Below, piece after piece: positions 7,225 to 14,984 of a stretch of 22,659 nt of DNA; within the stretch, counting starts at the first letter, position 1; every line of letters starts with the position of its first letter. A program made the translations under genes and the position numbers. This stretch comes from Ruminococcus flavefaciens. GTDB lineage: Bacteria; Bacillota; Clostridia; Oscillospirales; Ruminococcaceae. The notes beneath the pieces were generated by a model. It was not told the DNA's origin. It did not search any database and saw only the letters and a program-made list of their open reading frames with translations. Location: contig DFHF01000020.1 of assembly GCA_002371825.1 (NCBI GenBank), forward strand, positions 1-22,659, written 5' to 3'.

Positions 7225-7698
7225 TTATTTTGCAGCAGTGAAAGCGGCAACTCCGGCGAGACTGAGTACTGTCATGATGATACCCGCAAGCAGAACTCCG
7301 CAGATAACTGCGATGACGCTCTTTTTGAAATCCATATTGAGGAAGCTTGCTGCGAGAGTGCCTGTCCATGCGCCTGTACCCGGGAGTGGGATCCCAACGA
7401 AGAGCAGAAGTGCTATAAAGAGACCCTTTCCGGCCTTCTCCTGAAGCTTCTGACCGCCTTTTTCGCCCTTTTCCAGGCACCAGGTGAAGAATTTTCCAGT
7501 GACCTTTTTATCCTTGCCCCATTCGAGTATCCTTCTTGCAAAGAAGAAAATAAACGGGACCGGTATCATATTTCCGATCATGCATATCGGAAGAGCATAG
7601 TACCACTTGATACCCATAGTGATGCCGAAGGGGACTCCGCCTCTGAGTTCGACGATAGGGACCATTGAGATAAGAAATGTAAGAACGTATTTTAACAT
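7225..7698 (-). CDS. Small multidrug export family membrane protein (COG2426-like)
   Basis: A 157-residue very hydrophobic protein with about four membrane segments. These are roughly 3-20, 28-50, 85-105 and 125-150, with a soluble lysine-rich loop (~55-80) between the second and third. The motif MVPIVELRGGVPFG near the N terminus and GIPLPGTGAWTG in the middle identify the putative small multidrug export family. Its transport function is an annotation by name only and the true substrate is not established. I placed the start at the ATG at 7698 because a strong promoter occupies 7733-7761, over the more upstream ATG. The SD (AGCAGGG) is weak. It is probably transcribed with the flavodoxin-fold reductase downstream. 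Confidence 0.85.
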   Translation of the reverse strand: MLKYVLTFLISMVPIVELRGGVPFGITMGIKWYYALPICMIGNMIPVPFIFFFARRILEWGKDKKVTGKFFTWCLEKGEKGGQKLQEKAGKGLFIALLLFVGIPLPGTGAWTGTLAASFLNMDFKKSVIAVICGVLLAGIIMTVLSLAGVAAFTAAK

Positions 7699-7732
7699 AA
7701 AAACCCTGCTTTCTAAAAAATATACACAACAT

Positions 7733-7761
7733 ATTATCTCACATTTGACAGGAATAGTCAA
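7733..7761 (-). promoter_or_regulatory. Sigma-A-type promoter for the export-protein/reductase pair
   Basis: On the minus strand, TTGACT (7761-7756), a 17-bp spacer, and GATAAT (7738-7733). Transcription would start near 7726, giving a leader of about 28 bases before the ATG at 7698. Confidence 0.75.
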
Positions 7762-7961
7762 GCTTTTTTTATTATCTTTCCGATTACTTAAATCGGTTCT
7801 TTTTATGATACTATTAGTTACAGTAATGCGGAAAAGGATTTAGATATCAATAGTGAAACTGGTTATCTGAGGAACATAGTGAAAAAGTAATATTATGATG
7901 TGATGTATCCAACTTAAAACGTGGGCGAGAATGTGAGCAGCTGCTTAAACTGAAATAAATT
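7762..7961. other. Intergenic stretch, no gene seen
   Basis: The 311-bp gap between the export-protein gene and the lipoprotein gene holds the promoter at its left end and a terminator at its right end. The ~200 bases between show no open frame with a ribosome binding site and protein-like composition, and no RNA gene that I recognise. Confidence 0.5.
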
Positions 7962-7995
7962 AAAGCCGTTCCGCAAAAATGCGGGACGGCTTTTT
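7962..7995 (-). terminator. Terminator after the small lipoprotein gene, possibly bidirectional
   Basis: A 14-position stem (7962-7975 with 7980-7993, one mismatch) around a short A-rich loop, AAAGCCGTTCCGCA pairing with TGCGGGACGGCTTT. It lies 16 bp after the lipoprotein stop on the minus strand and is followed there by TTTAATTTATTT. On the plus strand it ends in TTTTTC, so it could also stop transcription from the left. Confidence 0.8.
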
Positions 7996-8009
7996 CACAT
8001 TTAGAAGTA

Positions 8010-8564
8010 TCAACCGATGTGTTCGAGTGCAAAATCAATTATACTCTTGCCCTGATCCTCAGGGTTCAGGTCTACGTCTTTTGCGTTTTCCTTGTAGGGA
8101 GAGTCCTCAGGAAGGAGCTGGTAAGCTATATTGTGCTGTTCCCACTCATAGGCCATATCCTCGGGAGTCCTGTAAGCTGAGTCATCCTTTGAATAAATCG
8201 GATGAACTTCAGCAAGAGCAGTGCATACAGCAGTAATGGCCTCAGTATCAGTTATGCGGTATGAGTCGATTATCTTCCAGTTATCAGGAGTATATTCTGC
8301 CCGGAAGATCTCGCCGCAGTAAATGAATTCATAGCATGATCCGGAGCCGTCAGTATCGGTGAGGGATATCTGTTCCTGTGTTTCAAGGGAGGGAGCTTCT
8401 GTTAAAGCATCTTCAGCGCTGACTGTGGCCATAACAGCTTCTGTTTCGGATGAGCCGATATCGCTGCTGCTGAGCTGACCTGCCTCTGAACAGCCTGTTA
8501 GTATAAAAGCTCCTGCGAGAATGGGAGCGAAAAGTGATCTTGAAAATTTAAAGCTAATATGCAT
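8010..8564 (-). CDS. Small secreted lipoprotein of unknown function
   Basis: A 184-residue protein with a lipoprotein signal peptide. It has basic residues near the start, a hydrophobic core LFAPILAGAFI and the lipobox LTGC with C25 as the lipidation site. Residues ~26-70 are a serine/threonine/glutamate-rich linker, typical of surface lipoproteins that extend away from the membrane. The remaining ~110 residues form a small acidic domain that I do not recognise; it contains several tyrosines and a WKIIDSYRI segment. GAGGGG lies 5 bases before the ATG. The gene is monocistronic, with its own promoter and terminator. It is divergent from the dockerin-propeller gene, and the shared control region contains a perfect inverted repeat over the lipoprotein promoter. 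Confidence 0.85.
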   Translation of the reverse strand: MHISFKFSRSLFAPILAGAFILTGCSEAGQLSSSDIGSSETEAVMATVSAEDALTEAPSLETQEQISLTDTDGSGSCYEFIYCGEIFRAEYTPDNWKIIDSYRITDTEAITAVCTALAEVHPIYSKDDSAYRTPEDMAYEWEQHNIAYQLLPEDSPYKENAKDVDLNPEDQGKSIIDFALEHIG

Positions 8565-8615
8565 ATAGTCCCCTCATGAAAGATCTGTAATAGATTTACC
8601 ATATAAGCGAAGCGC

Positions 8616-8654
8616 ATATGATATAATGAATGTTTTGCATTCATTATATCATAT
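8616..8654. repeat. Perfect 17-bp inverted repeat in the divergent control region
   Basis: Bases 8616-8632 are the exact reverse complement of 8638-8654, separated by TTTTG. The right arm contains the lipoprotein -10 (ATTATA on plus at 8643-8648) and the repeat extends past the predicted start site. It could be an operator. On the plus strand it could also act as a terminator, because TTTTT follows at 8654-8658, although no gene lies immediately upstream in that direction. Confidence 0.9.
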
Positions 8655-8671
8655 TTTTCCGGAAATATCAA
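8643..8671 (-). promoter_or_regulatory. Sigma-A-type promoter of the small lipoprotein gene
   Basis: On the minus strand TTGATA (8671-8666), 17 bp, TATAAT (8648-8643). Transcription would start near 8636, in the loop of the inverted repeat, giving a leader of about 70 bases. The overlap of the -10 with a perfect dyad suggests repressor control. Confidence 0.75.
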
Positions 8672-8717
8672 CAGCGAGACAAAGTCTGAATTTGTTGGAA
8701 AAACCGCATAAAATGAA

Positions 8718-8746
8718 TTGCCAAACGTGAATAACTGTGGTATAAT
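8718..8746 (+). promoter_or_regulatory. Sigma-A-type promoter of the dockerin-propeller gene
   Basis: TTGCCA at 8718-8723, 17-bp spacer, TATAAT at 8741-8746. The leader of about 55 bases contains a small hairpin, GTCCC-TGT-GGGAC at 8771-8783, followed by AAATATTTTT; its role is unknown. Confidence 0.75.
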
Positions 8747-8808
8747 GATGGCAGTAAAGACAGAACGATAGTCCCTGTGGGACAAATATTTTTCAGGAGT
8801 TGATGATA

Positions 8809-11394
8809 ATGAGCAATTTTCTATCCAGAAGCAAGCTGGTGAAACTGGCGGTGCCGGTACTTTGCAGCGCTTTGCTTGCATTTCCGGTTATGCCTCCTAA
8901 GAGTGCTTCAGCCGCTTCGGAGGGAGCAGTCTCCGCAGATGTGTCCGAAGATATCGGACTTGTGGGGAATCTCTTCTGTGTAGCCGGAAGCGATAATGCG
9001 GATCACGGAGCTCTGCAATGGGCAACTACTCTTCCTGCTGACAGCTTCACTCTATACAGATCAACACGGCCGGAAAGCGGATTTGAACCTATCTATTACG
9101 GCACAGGAGCTTCATATGAAGACGATGATATGAAGTTGGGACAGACTTACTATTATCAGCTGAAAGTGACCTCTAAGGGCAAGGACAGCTACTCCGCAGT
9201 CAGGACACTGACTCCGGAAGAAGTCCCCTCCGGACTGAGTACCTATGATAATCAGAAGGGCAGCAGCCTTGTCTATGAGACCAGCGGATATAAGGTGGGG
9301 AATACCTATTACAGCTATTCACTGAAAAGTCACGGCGGGCAGAACGATATATATCTTGCTGAGACAACCTCCTCAGACGGCCGCAGGTTCGGGAATGAGC
9401 GGAATGTTGCAGGCTCAGGTCAGAATGCAGATCTTGCAAGCTGCAAGATAGAATCGGTGCATATAGAATATATCCCTGAGAAGAACAAGGTGGTAGTCTG
9501 GGCGCACTGGGAGAAGCCCAGCGGTTACAGCGACGGAAAAGCTCTCGTTATAACAGGTACACCCGGCGGCGAGTTCACGGTGCACCATGTGTATAATCCT
9601 CTTGGGATACAGGTCAGGGATATGGCTATATTCTTCGACGATGACGGGACAGGCTATCTCATAGCTGCTGCAAATAAAGAGGGGCAGGGTGCCAATGCCA
9701 CTATCTACATTTTCAGGATGAACAGCGATTACAGCGATGTTACTGAGGTGGTAAAGACACTTCACGAGAATCAGTACCGTGAATTTCCCAATCTGATAAA
9801 GCGTGACGGATATTATTTCCTTTTCACTTCCCAGGCGGCAGGCTGGTATCCCAGCAGCGGTGCATATACCGTCACAGATGACCTGTACGGCGACTGGAGC
9901 GAGCTGAGAAGCATAGGAAACAGCTCTACATTCTCCTCACAGTCAGGCTGGATAGTAGACCTGCAGGGAAAGAATTATCTTATGCACGCATATCGCTGGC
10001 TGAGAGCCTCCACTACCAGTGGAACTACTCTTTGCCCGCTGTATTTCGACAACAGCTTTGCTTTTTACGATTACTATCCCTCATTCAGGTACAGCACAAA
10101 GACCGGAGACCTCTACCCGGTCCAGCAGGGAGAGCTGCTTTCACAGGACAGACCGGCCTATGCTTCACTTGCAGCTAAATCCGGCAGCTCCGCAGCCAAG
10201 GCGGTAGACGGTTCCTATGGCACGTCCTTCACAGCTATCGGCGACTATAAAAAATGGCCTTTTTATATTGAAGTCGACCTGGAGAGAATATGTGATCTCT
10301 CAAATATCCAGACCTCCTGGTACATCTGCAAGGGCTCTGAGGGATACTACACCTATACTGTTGAGGGAAGCGAGGATGGTGTGATATGGACCAAGCTTCT
10401 TGACCACACCAACAAAAACAGTGAGGAGGTCAGCAAGACCTATGGTTTCAACAGCGATATGCTGAAAGGAAGAGCAAGATATGTCCGTCTGAATGTTCAG
10501 AATGCAACACTTCAGAATAATCCCAATAACAACTGGTATACTCCTACAGTCTACGAGTTCAAGGTGTTCGGAACTCCGGTAAGTGAGGCACCGCTTCCTG
10601 TACCGGCAGTAAGCTATGATTTTGAGCATACCACAGGAAGCACAGTTCCGGATATTACAGGAAGAGGCGGAGACATGAGGCTCAGCGGAAATGCCGCAGC
10701 AGGGAACGATCCTGTCAAGGGAAAGGTGCTTATGCTGAGTACTGATACTGAATCATACGGACAGCTTCCCACAGGCCTTCTCAACGGTCGAACTGAGTAC
10801 AGTATCGTTATGGACGCAAGATCGGATTCCGATGGTGACTTCTTTACTTTCGCCTATGGAAAGGATAAGGAGAAATACACATTCTTCAAGATAGCCAAGG
10901 ATCACTTCCGCTTTGAGACTACCACTGATACATGGAGAGGCGAGAGCGGTTTCAGATATGACTTTGATGCATCGGACTGGCACAGATATGTTCTTACAGT
11001 CAACGGCGGAGAGGCAAAGCTATATATCGATGGAGTTTATGCTGTCGGCACTACTGAGCTGACAACTCTTCTGACAGATATGGGGGATGATATGTCCTGC
11101 TATATCGGACGCTCATTCTATCCGGATGACATTAATTTCTCCGGAGCGATCGATGATCTTTCAGTTTACTATCAGGCGCTTACACCTGATGAGGTAAAGG
11201 CTTTATCCCCGGGAAACGAAGGAGATGTGAACGGCGATGGTAAGGTTACTATTGCTGATCTGGTCACACTTCAGCAGTACATTCTCGGAAACGGCAGGCT
11301 TACCGATAAGGGCAGTGCAGATATCTGTCATGACGGCAGGATAGATTCCTTCGATCTTACAATGCTGAGACAGATAATTTTAGGATCAAAGTAA
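8809..11394 (+). CDS. Secreted GH43_24-like glycosidase with F5/8-type, LamG-like and dockerin modules
   Basis: An 861-residue modular secreted protein. Its modules are a signal peptide (1-~35, cleavage near SASA), a short Fn3-like module (~50-135), a five-bladed propeller (~150-445), an F5/8 type C/CBM32-like module (~446-588), a LamG/concanavalin-like module (~600-797) and a dockerin (~806-861). The propeller resembles GH43 subfamily 24 exo-beta-1,3-galactanases: RDMAIFFDDDGTGYLI, REFPNLIKRDGYYFLFTS and the STFSSQSGW stretch. By analogy E215, E325 (acid) and Q378 (the unusual glutamine in the base position) are candidate active-site residues. The dockerin has two calcium loops and should attach the enzyme to a cellulosome scaffoldin. 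The likely target is galactan side chains of plant arabinogalactan. I chose the ATG at 8809 because AGGAG (8795-8799) is 9 bases away; the TTG and ATG just upstream are too close. Family call moderate; architecture confident. Confidence 0.82.
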   Translation: MSNFLSRSKLVKLAVPVLCSALLAFPVMPPKSASAASEGAVSADVSEDIGLVGNLFCVAGSDNADHGALQWATTLPADSFTLYRSTRPESGFEPIYYGTGASYEDDDMKLGQTYYYQLKVTSKGKDSYSAVRTLTPEEVPSGLSTYDNQKGSSLVYETSGYKVGNTYYSYSLKSHGGQNDIYLAETTSSDGRRFGNERNVAGSGQNADLASCKIESVHIEYIPEKNKVVVWAHWEKPSGYSDGKALVITGTPGGEFTVHHVYNPLGIQVRDMAIFFDDDGTGYLIAAANKEGQGANATIYIFRMNSDYSDVTEVVKTLHENQYREFPNLIKRDGYYFLFTSQAAGWYPSSGAYTVTDDLYGDWSELRSIGNSSTFSSQSGWIVDLQGKNYLMHAYRWLRASTTSGTTLCPLYFDNSFAFYDYYPSFRYSTKTGDLYPVQQGELLSQDRPAYASLAAKSGSSAAKAVDGSYGTSFTAIGDYKKWPFYIEVDLERICDLSNIQTSWYICKGSEGYYTYTVEGSEDGVIWTKLLDHTNKNSEEVSKTYGFNSDMLKGRARYVRLNVQNATLQNNPNNNWYTPTVYEFKVFGTPVSEAPLPVPAVSYDFEHTTGSTVPDITGRGGDMRLSGNAAAGNDPVKGKVLMLSTDTESYGQLPTGLLNGRTEYSIVMDARSDSDGDFFTFAYGKDKEKYTFFKIAKDHFRFETTTDTWRGESGFRYDFDASDWHRYVLTVNGGEAKLYIDGVYAVGTTELTTLLTDMGDDMSCYIGRSFYPDDINFSGAIDDLSVYYQALTPDEVKALSPGNEGDVNGDGKVTIADLVTLQQYILGNGRLTDKGSADICHDGRIDSFDLTMLRQIILGSK

Positions 11395-11401
11395 TTAAAA
11401 T

Positions 11402-11437
11402 AATAGTCCGGCTCATTAAACTGAGTCGGACTATTTT
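11402..11437 (+). terminator. Intrinsic terminator of the dockerin-propeller gene
   Basis: A 14-bp stem with one G-T pair (11402-11415 with 11422-11435, loop TTAAAC), beginning 7 bp after the stop codon and ending in ATTTTG. It is A-rich before the stem, so it may work in both directions. Confidence 0.85.
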
Positions 11438-11519
11438 GCTTCTGAAAATTATTGCTGCTCGATCATAAGTCTGAAAATCGGCGGTGTGTATATATGAGGA
11501 TATTATTTTATTATATGGA

Positions 11520-11556
11520 AAAAAGGATCCCTCCCGCTGGATCAGCAGGAGGGATC
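11520..11556 (-). terminator. Intrinsic terminator of the GH9 cellulase gene
   Basis: A 13-position stem with one mismatch (11526-11538 with 11544-11556), GATCCCTCC pairing with GGAGGGATC at its base. On the minus strand it is followed by a run of six T. It lies 19 bp after the cellulase stop codon. Confidence 0.88.
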
Positions 11557-11575
11557 ATGAACATACTTAAGATTG

Positions 11576-14458
11576 TTATTTTGCTTTAGGATCAAGTGAC
11601 TTTACCATCTTCAGAAGGAACTTCTGGATCTGGAGAGCATCATTAGGAGTGATTCCGCTGTTAGAGTTATCGTAAACGTTAGCATTGAACTGTCCTCTTA
11701 CTGTGATGCGATTGTCGCTCTTACCATCGGGACCGTAAAGGTCGCCATTTGATAATGACTGCATTACAAGAACTGCATCGTTCATTTTTACTAAACCGTC
11801 GCAGTCAGCGTCGCCCCATACAACATCGTCTGTAGGAACGATGACGCCGGGAGTGATATCTGTAGGTTCAGCTTCAGGCTTTGTGCCGTCAGGTTCAACA
11901 CCCCAGATAAGCTTATCATCAGCGTAGAGTGTGATAGCGTCTGTGATAGCAGCAGCTTCGTTATCGTCCTCGAAGGAAACCAGTCCGTCGTAGCTGTAGT
12001 CGTTTGAGGAATCCCACTTCGGGAATACATACTTTTCTTCATCCATCTTTGTAGTGAATGCGAACTGATATACACGGCTTCCGTAGAAATCGCAGTTCTT
12101 CCACTGGATGTCAACATAGTATGTGCCCTTATCATCGTACTTGAAAGGACCTGTGAGTTTAGCCTCATTCTTGCCGTCTGAGTAGCTCTTCTCCTGGTCG
12201 TAGTCTATACGGGTCTCGATGCAGCTGATATCGTATCCAGCCTTTTCCATTTCAGAGATATTGAAATAGTATCTTGCTCTGAGGTCGCTCTCGAACTTAG
12301 GAGGATTGATAGTTCTGTTGTAAACAACTATCTTGAGCTGAACGCTGCTGTCCTGCTCCTGATTCTTTCCGCCTGCAACGTAGAGGCCTGTAGGAAGGGG
12401 ATTGCCCTTTTCATCGATCTGGTCGAAGCCAGCCTTAGCGTTCTTGGACATATCGAAGTTCTCGATGAGCTTGTTCTTGTCAGCGAGCTCCTTGCCCTTA
12501 GCGCCGTAGTAGTAGTAAAGTCCAGCGAGGTCGCCGCAGAATGCAGCATTATAGTCGTCAGTAACTTCGTTGTAGATGTATTCCTTAGTTTCGTCAAGGT
12601 GGTAGTCGTTGAGGTCAGGACCGCCGACGAGTGCACCCCAGAGAGTGTGGACCTGATTTACAGGATCAGTCATGCTCTGCTTAGCTGAGCAGTGTGATGA
12701 ACGGTGGTGGGGGAGAGAAGCGTAGCTGTTCTCGTAGCCGACCTCGTAAGCGTAACCCATGGGGTTATCACCGAGGATGTATTCCATCTGATCCTTAGCC
12801 CACTCAGCGTACTTCATATCACCTGTTTCCTTAGCGAAAACCATAGCCTGAAGTCCGGCAGCAGTGTTGTAACGGGCACTTCCGTATCCTGCAACAACAG
12901 CCCAGCCGTTAGGAGACTTAGCGATGTAGTTGCCGGGCTTTTCCTCCAGAGCAGGGATCTGATCGTAGGTGAAAGGCATATTCCAGAGGAGGTCGTCCAT
13001 ACCGAAGTACTTATGGCCTGTAACGCCTGTGAAGTATTTTCTCATAGGCTTTGTCTTTGAAACGTTGCCCTTATCGTCCTTAGTCTCGATAGCCTCGCCC
13101 TTTTCAACAGCAGCAGCTGTCTCCGGGCTTACACCTGACCAGAACTCAAGGTTCCAGTTGAAGATGTACCAGTCACGGGCAGTATTTGTAACAGGAGCAA
13201 GCTTAGCGAAAACTCCGCCCCATACTGTATCCCAGCAGTGTACCCAGATGTTCTGCCAGCAGTTACCTGTATCGCTCATGATACGCTTGAAGTAGCCAAC
13301 ATAAGGATGAGCGCCCTTGGCATTTGTAGTATCCTCATCAACAGCGATGATATCGTTGATGTAGTCATAATTTTCTGTACAGTAATAGAGCCATACAGCA
13401 GCCCATGCGAGCTCATCGTAATCGTAGCTTGAAGTATAGAAACCGCCGTCATATCCAAGGCTTGTAGCAACAGGAGTTGTAGCTCCGGCAGCAAGCTCCT
13501 CAGTATGGGTCTTTACAGCAAAATCATAAAGAGCCTTTGCGTACTTGAGGTTCTTTGCAGCATAGTCCGGATCAGAGTCCTTGAAGTTGAGGTAGTTTAT
13601 AGCGAGTGATGCAGCAGCACCGGCACACTGGTCGGAAGCAGGCATCTCAGTTGTAGCAAAGTAAGCGGGACGCTTAACTGCACAGGATGAAGAAGCAACT
13701 ACAGTGTTATCCACCTGAAGCTCAGGAGCGCACCAGTAGTTATGGTCGTTATTACCTTCACCGACCTGATAGCAGTATGCAACAACATTATCATCATCAT
13801 CAAGGAATGTTACCTTCATGAAGTAGTCGTTTATCCAGCGGAGCTCATCCTCGATATGACCGTCAAGGCCAAGGTCCTTATAAGCCTCGGGGAACTCATA
13901 GTAGCCCCAGCCCAGTGTAGAAGCGGAGTAACTTCCGGGGAGGCCGAATTTTACATGGTCACCGGCATCGTGCCAGCCGCCTGTAAGGTCGAGAGTACCG
14001 TTTCCGTCGGGGTCGAGGTACTTTCTGTTTGCCTCTATGAACTTGTCGGACATATTAACGCCCACATAGAGGTCAGGATCTGTAGCTCCGTCATTTGGCT
14101 TAGGCTTGCCGCTGTCTCCGATACCAACGCCCTGTCCGTCACCGAGTTCCTCATCGGTCTTGCCCTTGTTTACCTTAGGCATAGGGTTCATAGGCTGGAG
14201 CGGGATCTCAGCGTCCTTCACATGGCAGTTTGCACGCCATGAGTAATAGCCGTCGTTAGCGACCTCATCGCCGCACTTATTGGCGTCGTAGAAGCAGATA
14301 GCCAGCTGGAGAGCTTCAGCGAAGTTATCATAATTGTTCGGATGGTCAGGGTCAACAACTGCTGCGTTAACGACCGCTGTCGGAGCACTGAAACTTACGA
14401 GCAATGCAGCAGAAGAGAGAGCTGCAGCAGTTTTCTTCAGAAATCCGGATTTTTTCAT
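11576..14458 (-). CDS. Cellulosomal GH9 endoglucanase with CBM3c and dockerin
   Basis: A 960-residue secreted cellulase that hydrolyses beta-1,4-glucan by inversion. A signal peptide (1-~32) is followed by the GH9 catalytic domain from NFAEALQLAICFYDANKCG (~45) to ~660. TGGWHDAGDH carries the catalytic aspartates D164 and D167, LPHHRSSH (582-589) is a substrate-binding motif, and NEVTDDYNA carries the catalytic acid E631. A CBM3c-like module follows (~690-815), the usual partner that makes such GH9 enzymes processive. After a linker comes a long dockerin (~880-957) with the inter-loop segment RITVRGQFNANVYD typical of R. flavefaciens. Between SWRANC (~73-78) and LTGGWHDAG (~158) there is an extra acidic, proline-rich stretch of about 60-70 residues. 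The start is supported by GGAAAGGA upstream. A TrpR-like regulator gene ends 28 bp upstream on the same strand. Confidence 0.95.
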   Translation of the reverse strand: MKKSGFLKKTAAALSSAALLVSFSAPTAVVNAAVVDPDHPNNYDNFAEALQLAICFYDANKCGDEVANDGYYSWRANCHVKDAEIPLQPMNPMPKVNKGKTDEELGDGQGVGIGDSGKPKPNDGATDPDLYVGVNMSDKFIEANRKYLDPDGNGTLDLTGGWHDAGDHVKFGLPGSYSASTLGWGYYEFPEAYKDLGLDGHIEDELRWINDYFMKVTFLDDDDNVVAYCYQVGEGNNDHNYWCAPELQVDNTVVASSSCAVKRPAYFATTEMPASDQCAGAAASLAINYLNFKDSDPDYAAKNLKYAKALYDFAVKTHTEELAAGATTPVATSLGYDGGFYTSSYDYDELAWAAVWLYYCTENYDYINDIIAVDEDTTNAKGAHPYVGYFKRIMSDTGNCWQNIWVHCWDTVWGGVFAKLAPVTNTARDWYIFNWNLEFWSGVSPETAAAVEKGEAIETKDDKGNVSKTKPMRKYFTGVTGHKYFGMDDLLWNMPFTYDQIPALEEKPGNYIAKSPNGWAVVAGYGSARYNTAAGLQAMVFAKETGDMKYAEWAKDQMEYILGDNPMGYAYEVGYENSYASLPHHRSSHCSAKQSMTDPVNQVHTLWGALVGGPDLNDYHLDETKEYIYNEVTDDYNAAFCGDLAGLYYYYGAKGKELADKNKLIENFDMSKNAKAGFDQIDEKGNPLPTGLYVAGGKNQEQDSSVQLKIVVYNRTINPPKFESDLRARYYFNISEMEKAGYDISCIETRIDYDQEKSYSDGKNEAKLTGPFKYDDKGTYYVDIQWKNCDFYGSRVYQFAFTTKMDEEKYVFPKWDSSNDYSYDGLVSFEDDNEAAAITDAITLYADDKLIWGVEPDGTKPEAEPTDITPGVIVPTDDVVWGDADCDGLVKMNDAVLVMQSLSNGDLYGPDGKSDNRITVRGQFNANVYDNSNSGITPNDALQIQKFLLKMVKSLDPKAK

Positions 14459-14486
14459 TCAGATACGTTCCTTTCCGTTATAAATA

Positions 14487-14792
14487 TTATTTACCGGAGC
14501 TGGAATTATCGGCAAGACGTTTGAATACCATCTCATAGCCGTCATTACCGTCTTTAAGGGAGCGGTTCACACGGCTTATAGTAGCAGTGCTTGCGCCGGT
14601 CTCGGTAACGATACTATTATAAACTCTGTGCTCATCGAGGAGCTTTGCGACCTGAAGTCTCTGAGCAAAGGCTTTGAGCTCGATGCTTGTACAGAGGTCA
14701 TCGAAGAATTTATAGCAGTCATCGACTGTTTCGAGGGTGAGGATGGCTTCAAAGAGAAGATCCATACTGTCAGATCTGATCTTGTCAATCAT
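14487..14792 (-). CDS. yerC: YerC/YecD-type TrpR-like DNA-binding protein
   Basis: A 101-residue, all-helical protein of the YerC/YecD branch of the Trp repressor superfamily. The N-terminal helices (LLFEAILTLETVDDCYKFFDDL) form the dimer arm, and the helix-turn-helix is GASTATISRVNRSLKDG (~66-82). It probably binds DNA as a dimer; no ligand or target is known for the family as far as I recall. The ATG is preceded by GGAG about 8 bases away. It lies 28 bp upstream of the GH9 cellulase on the same strand with no terminator between, so the two may be cotranscribed. It is divergent from lon. Confidence 0.87.
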   Translation of the reverse strand: MIDKIRSDSMDLLFEAILTLETVDDCYKFFDDLCTSIELKAFAQRLQVAKLLDEHRVYNSIVTETGASTATISRVNRSLKDGNDGYEMVFKRLADNSSSGK

Positions 14793-14848
14793 AGTAATAC
14801 TCCAATCTGCCGTAAGGCGTTAAAGTTCAAATCGATTTCATACTTTAC

Positions 14849-14877
14849 ATTTTAACACATTATTCTGTAAAAGTAAA
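14849..14877 (-). promoter_or_regulatory. Sigma-A-type promoter of yerC (and perhaps the GH9 gene)
   Basis: On the minus strand TTTACT (14877-14872), 17 bp, TAAAAT (14854-14849). Transcription would start near 14842, about 50 bases before the yerC ATG. No separate promoter was visible in the 28-bp gap before the cellulase. Confidence 0.6.
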
Positions 14878-14947
14878 GCCCTTTTAAACACAAGCTTCAA
14901 AAGATGAATATAGTTTGAACATGATACACCTTTAAGTATATGATAAC

Positions 14948-14984
14948 ACATTCTAAACAAAAAGTAAAGAATAATTTAGAATGT
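14948..14984. repeat. Spaced inverted repeat in the yerC-lon intergenic region
   Basis: ACATTCTAAA at 14948-14957 is the exact reverse complement of TTTAGAATGT at 14975-14984, with a 17-base AT-rich spacer. It lies in a 393-bp intergenic region that also holds the divergent yerC and lon promoters; otherwise I see no gene there. It could be a two-site operator. Confidence 0.7.

Noticed and set aside
8771..8783. Small hairpin GTCCC-TGT-GGGAC in the leader of the dockerin-propeller gene as a riboswitch or attenuator
   Set aside because: Only 5 bp with no alternative pairing structure visible; I noted it under the promoter but do not support a regulatory class.
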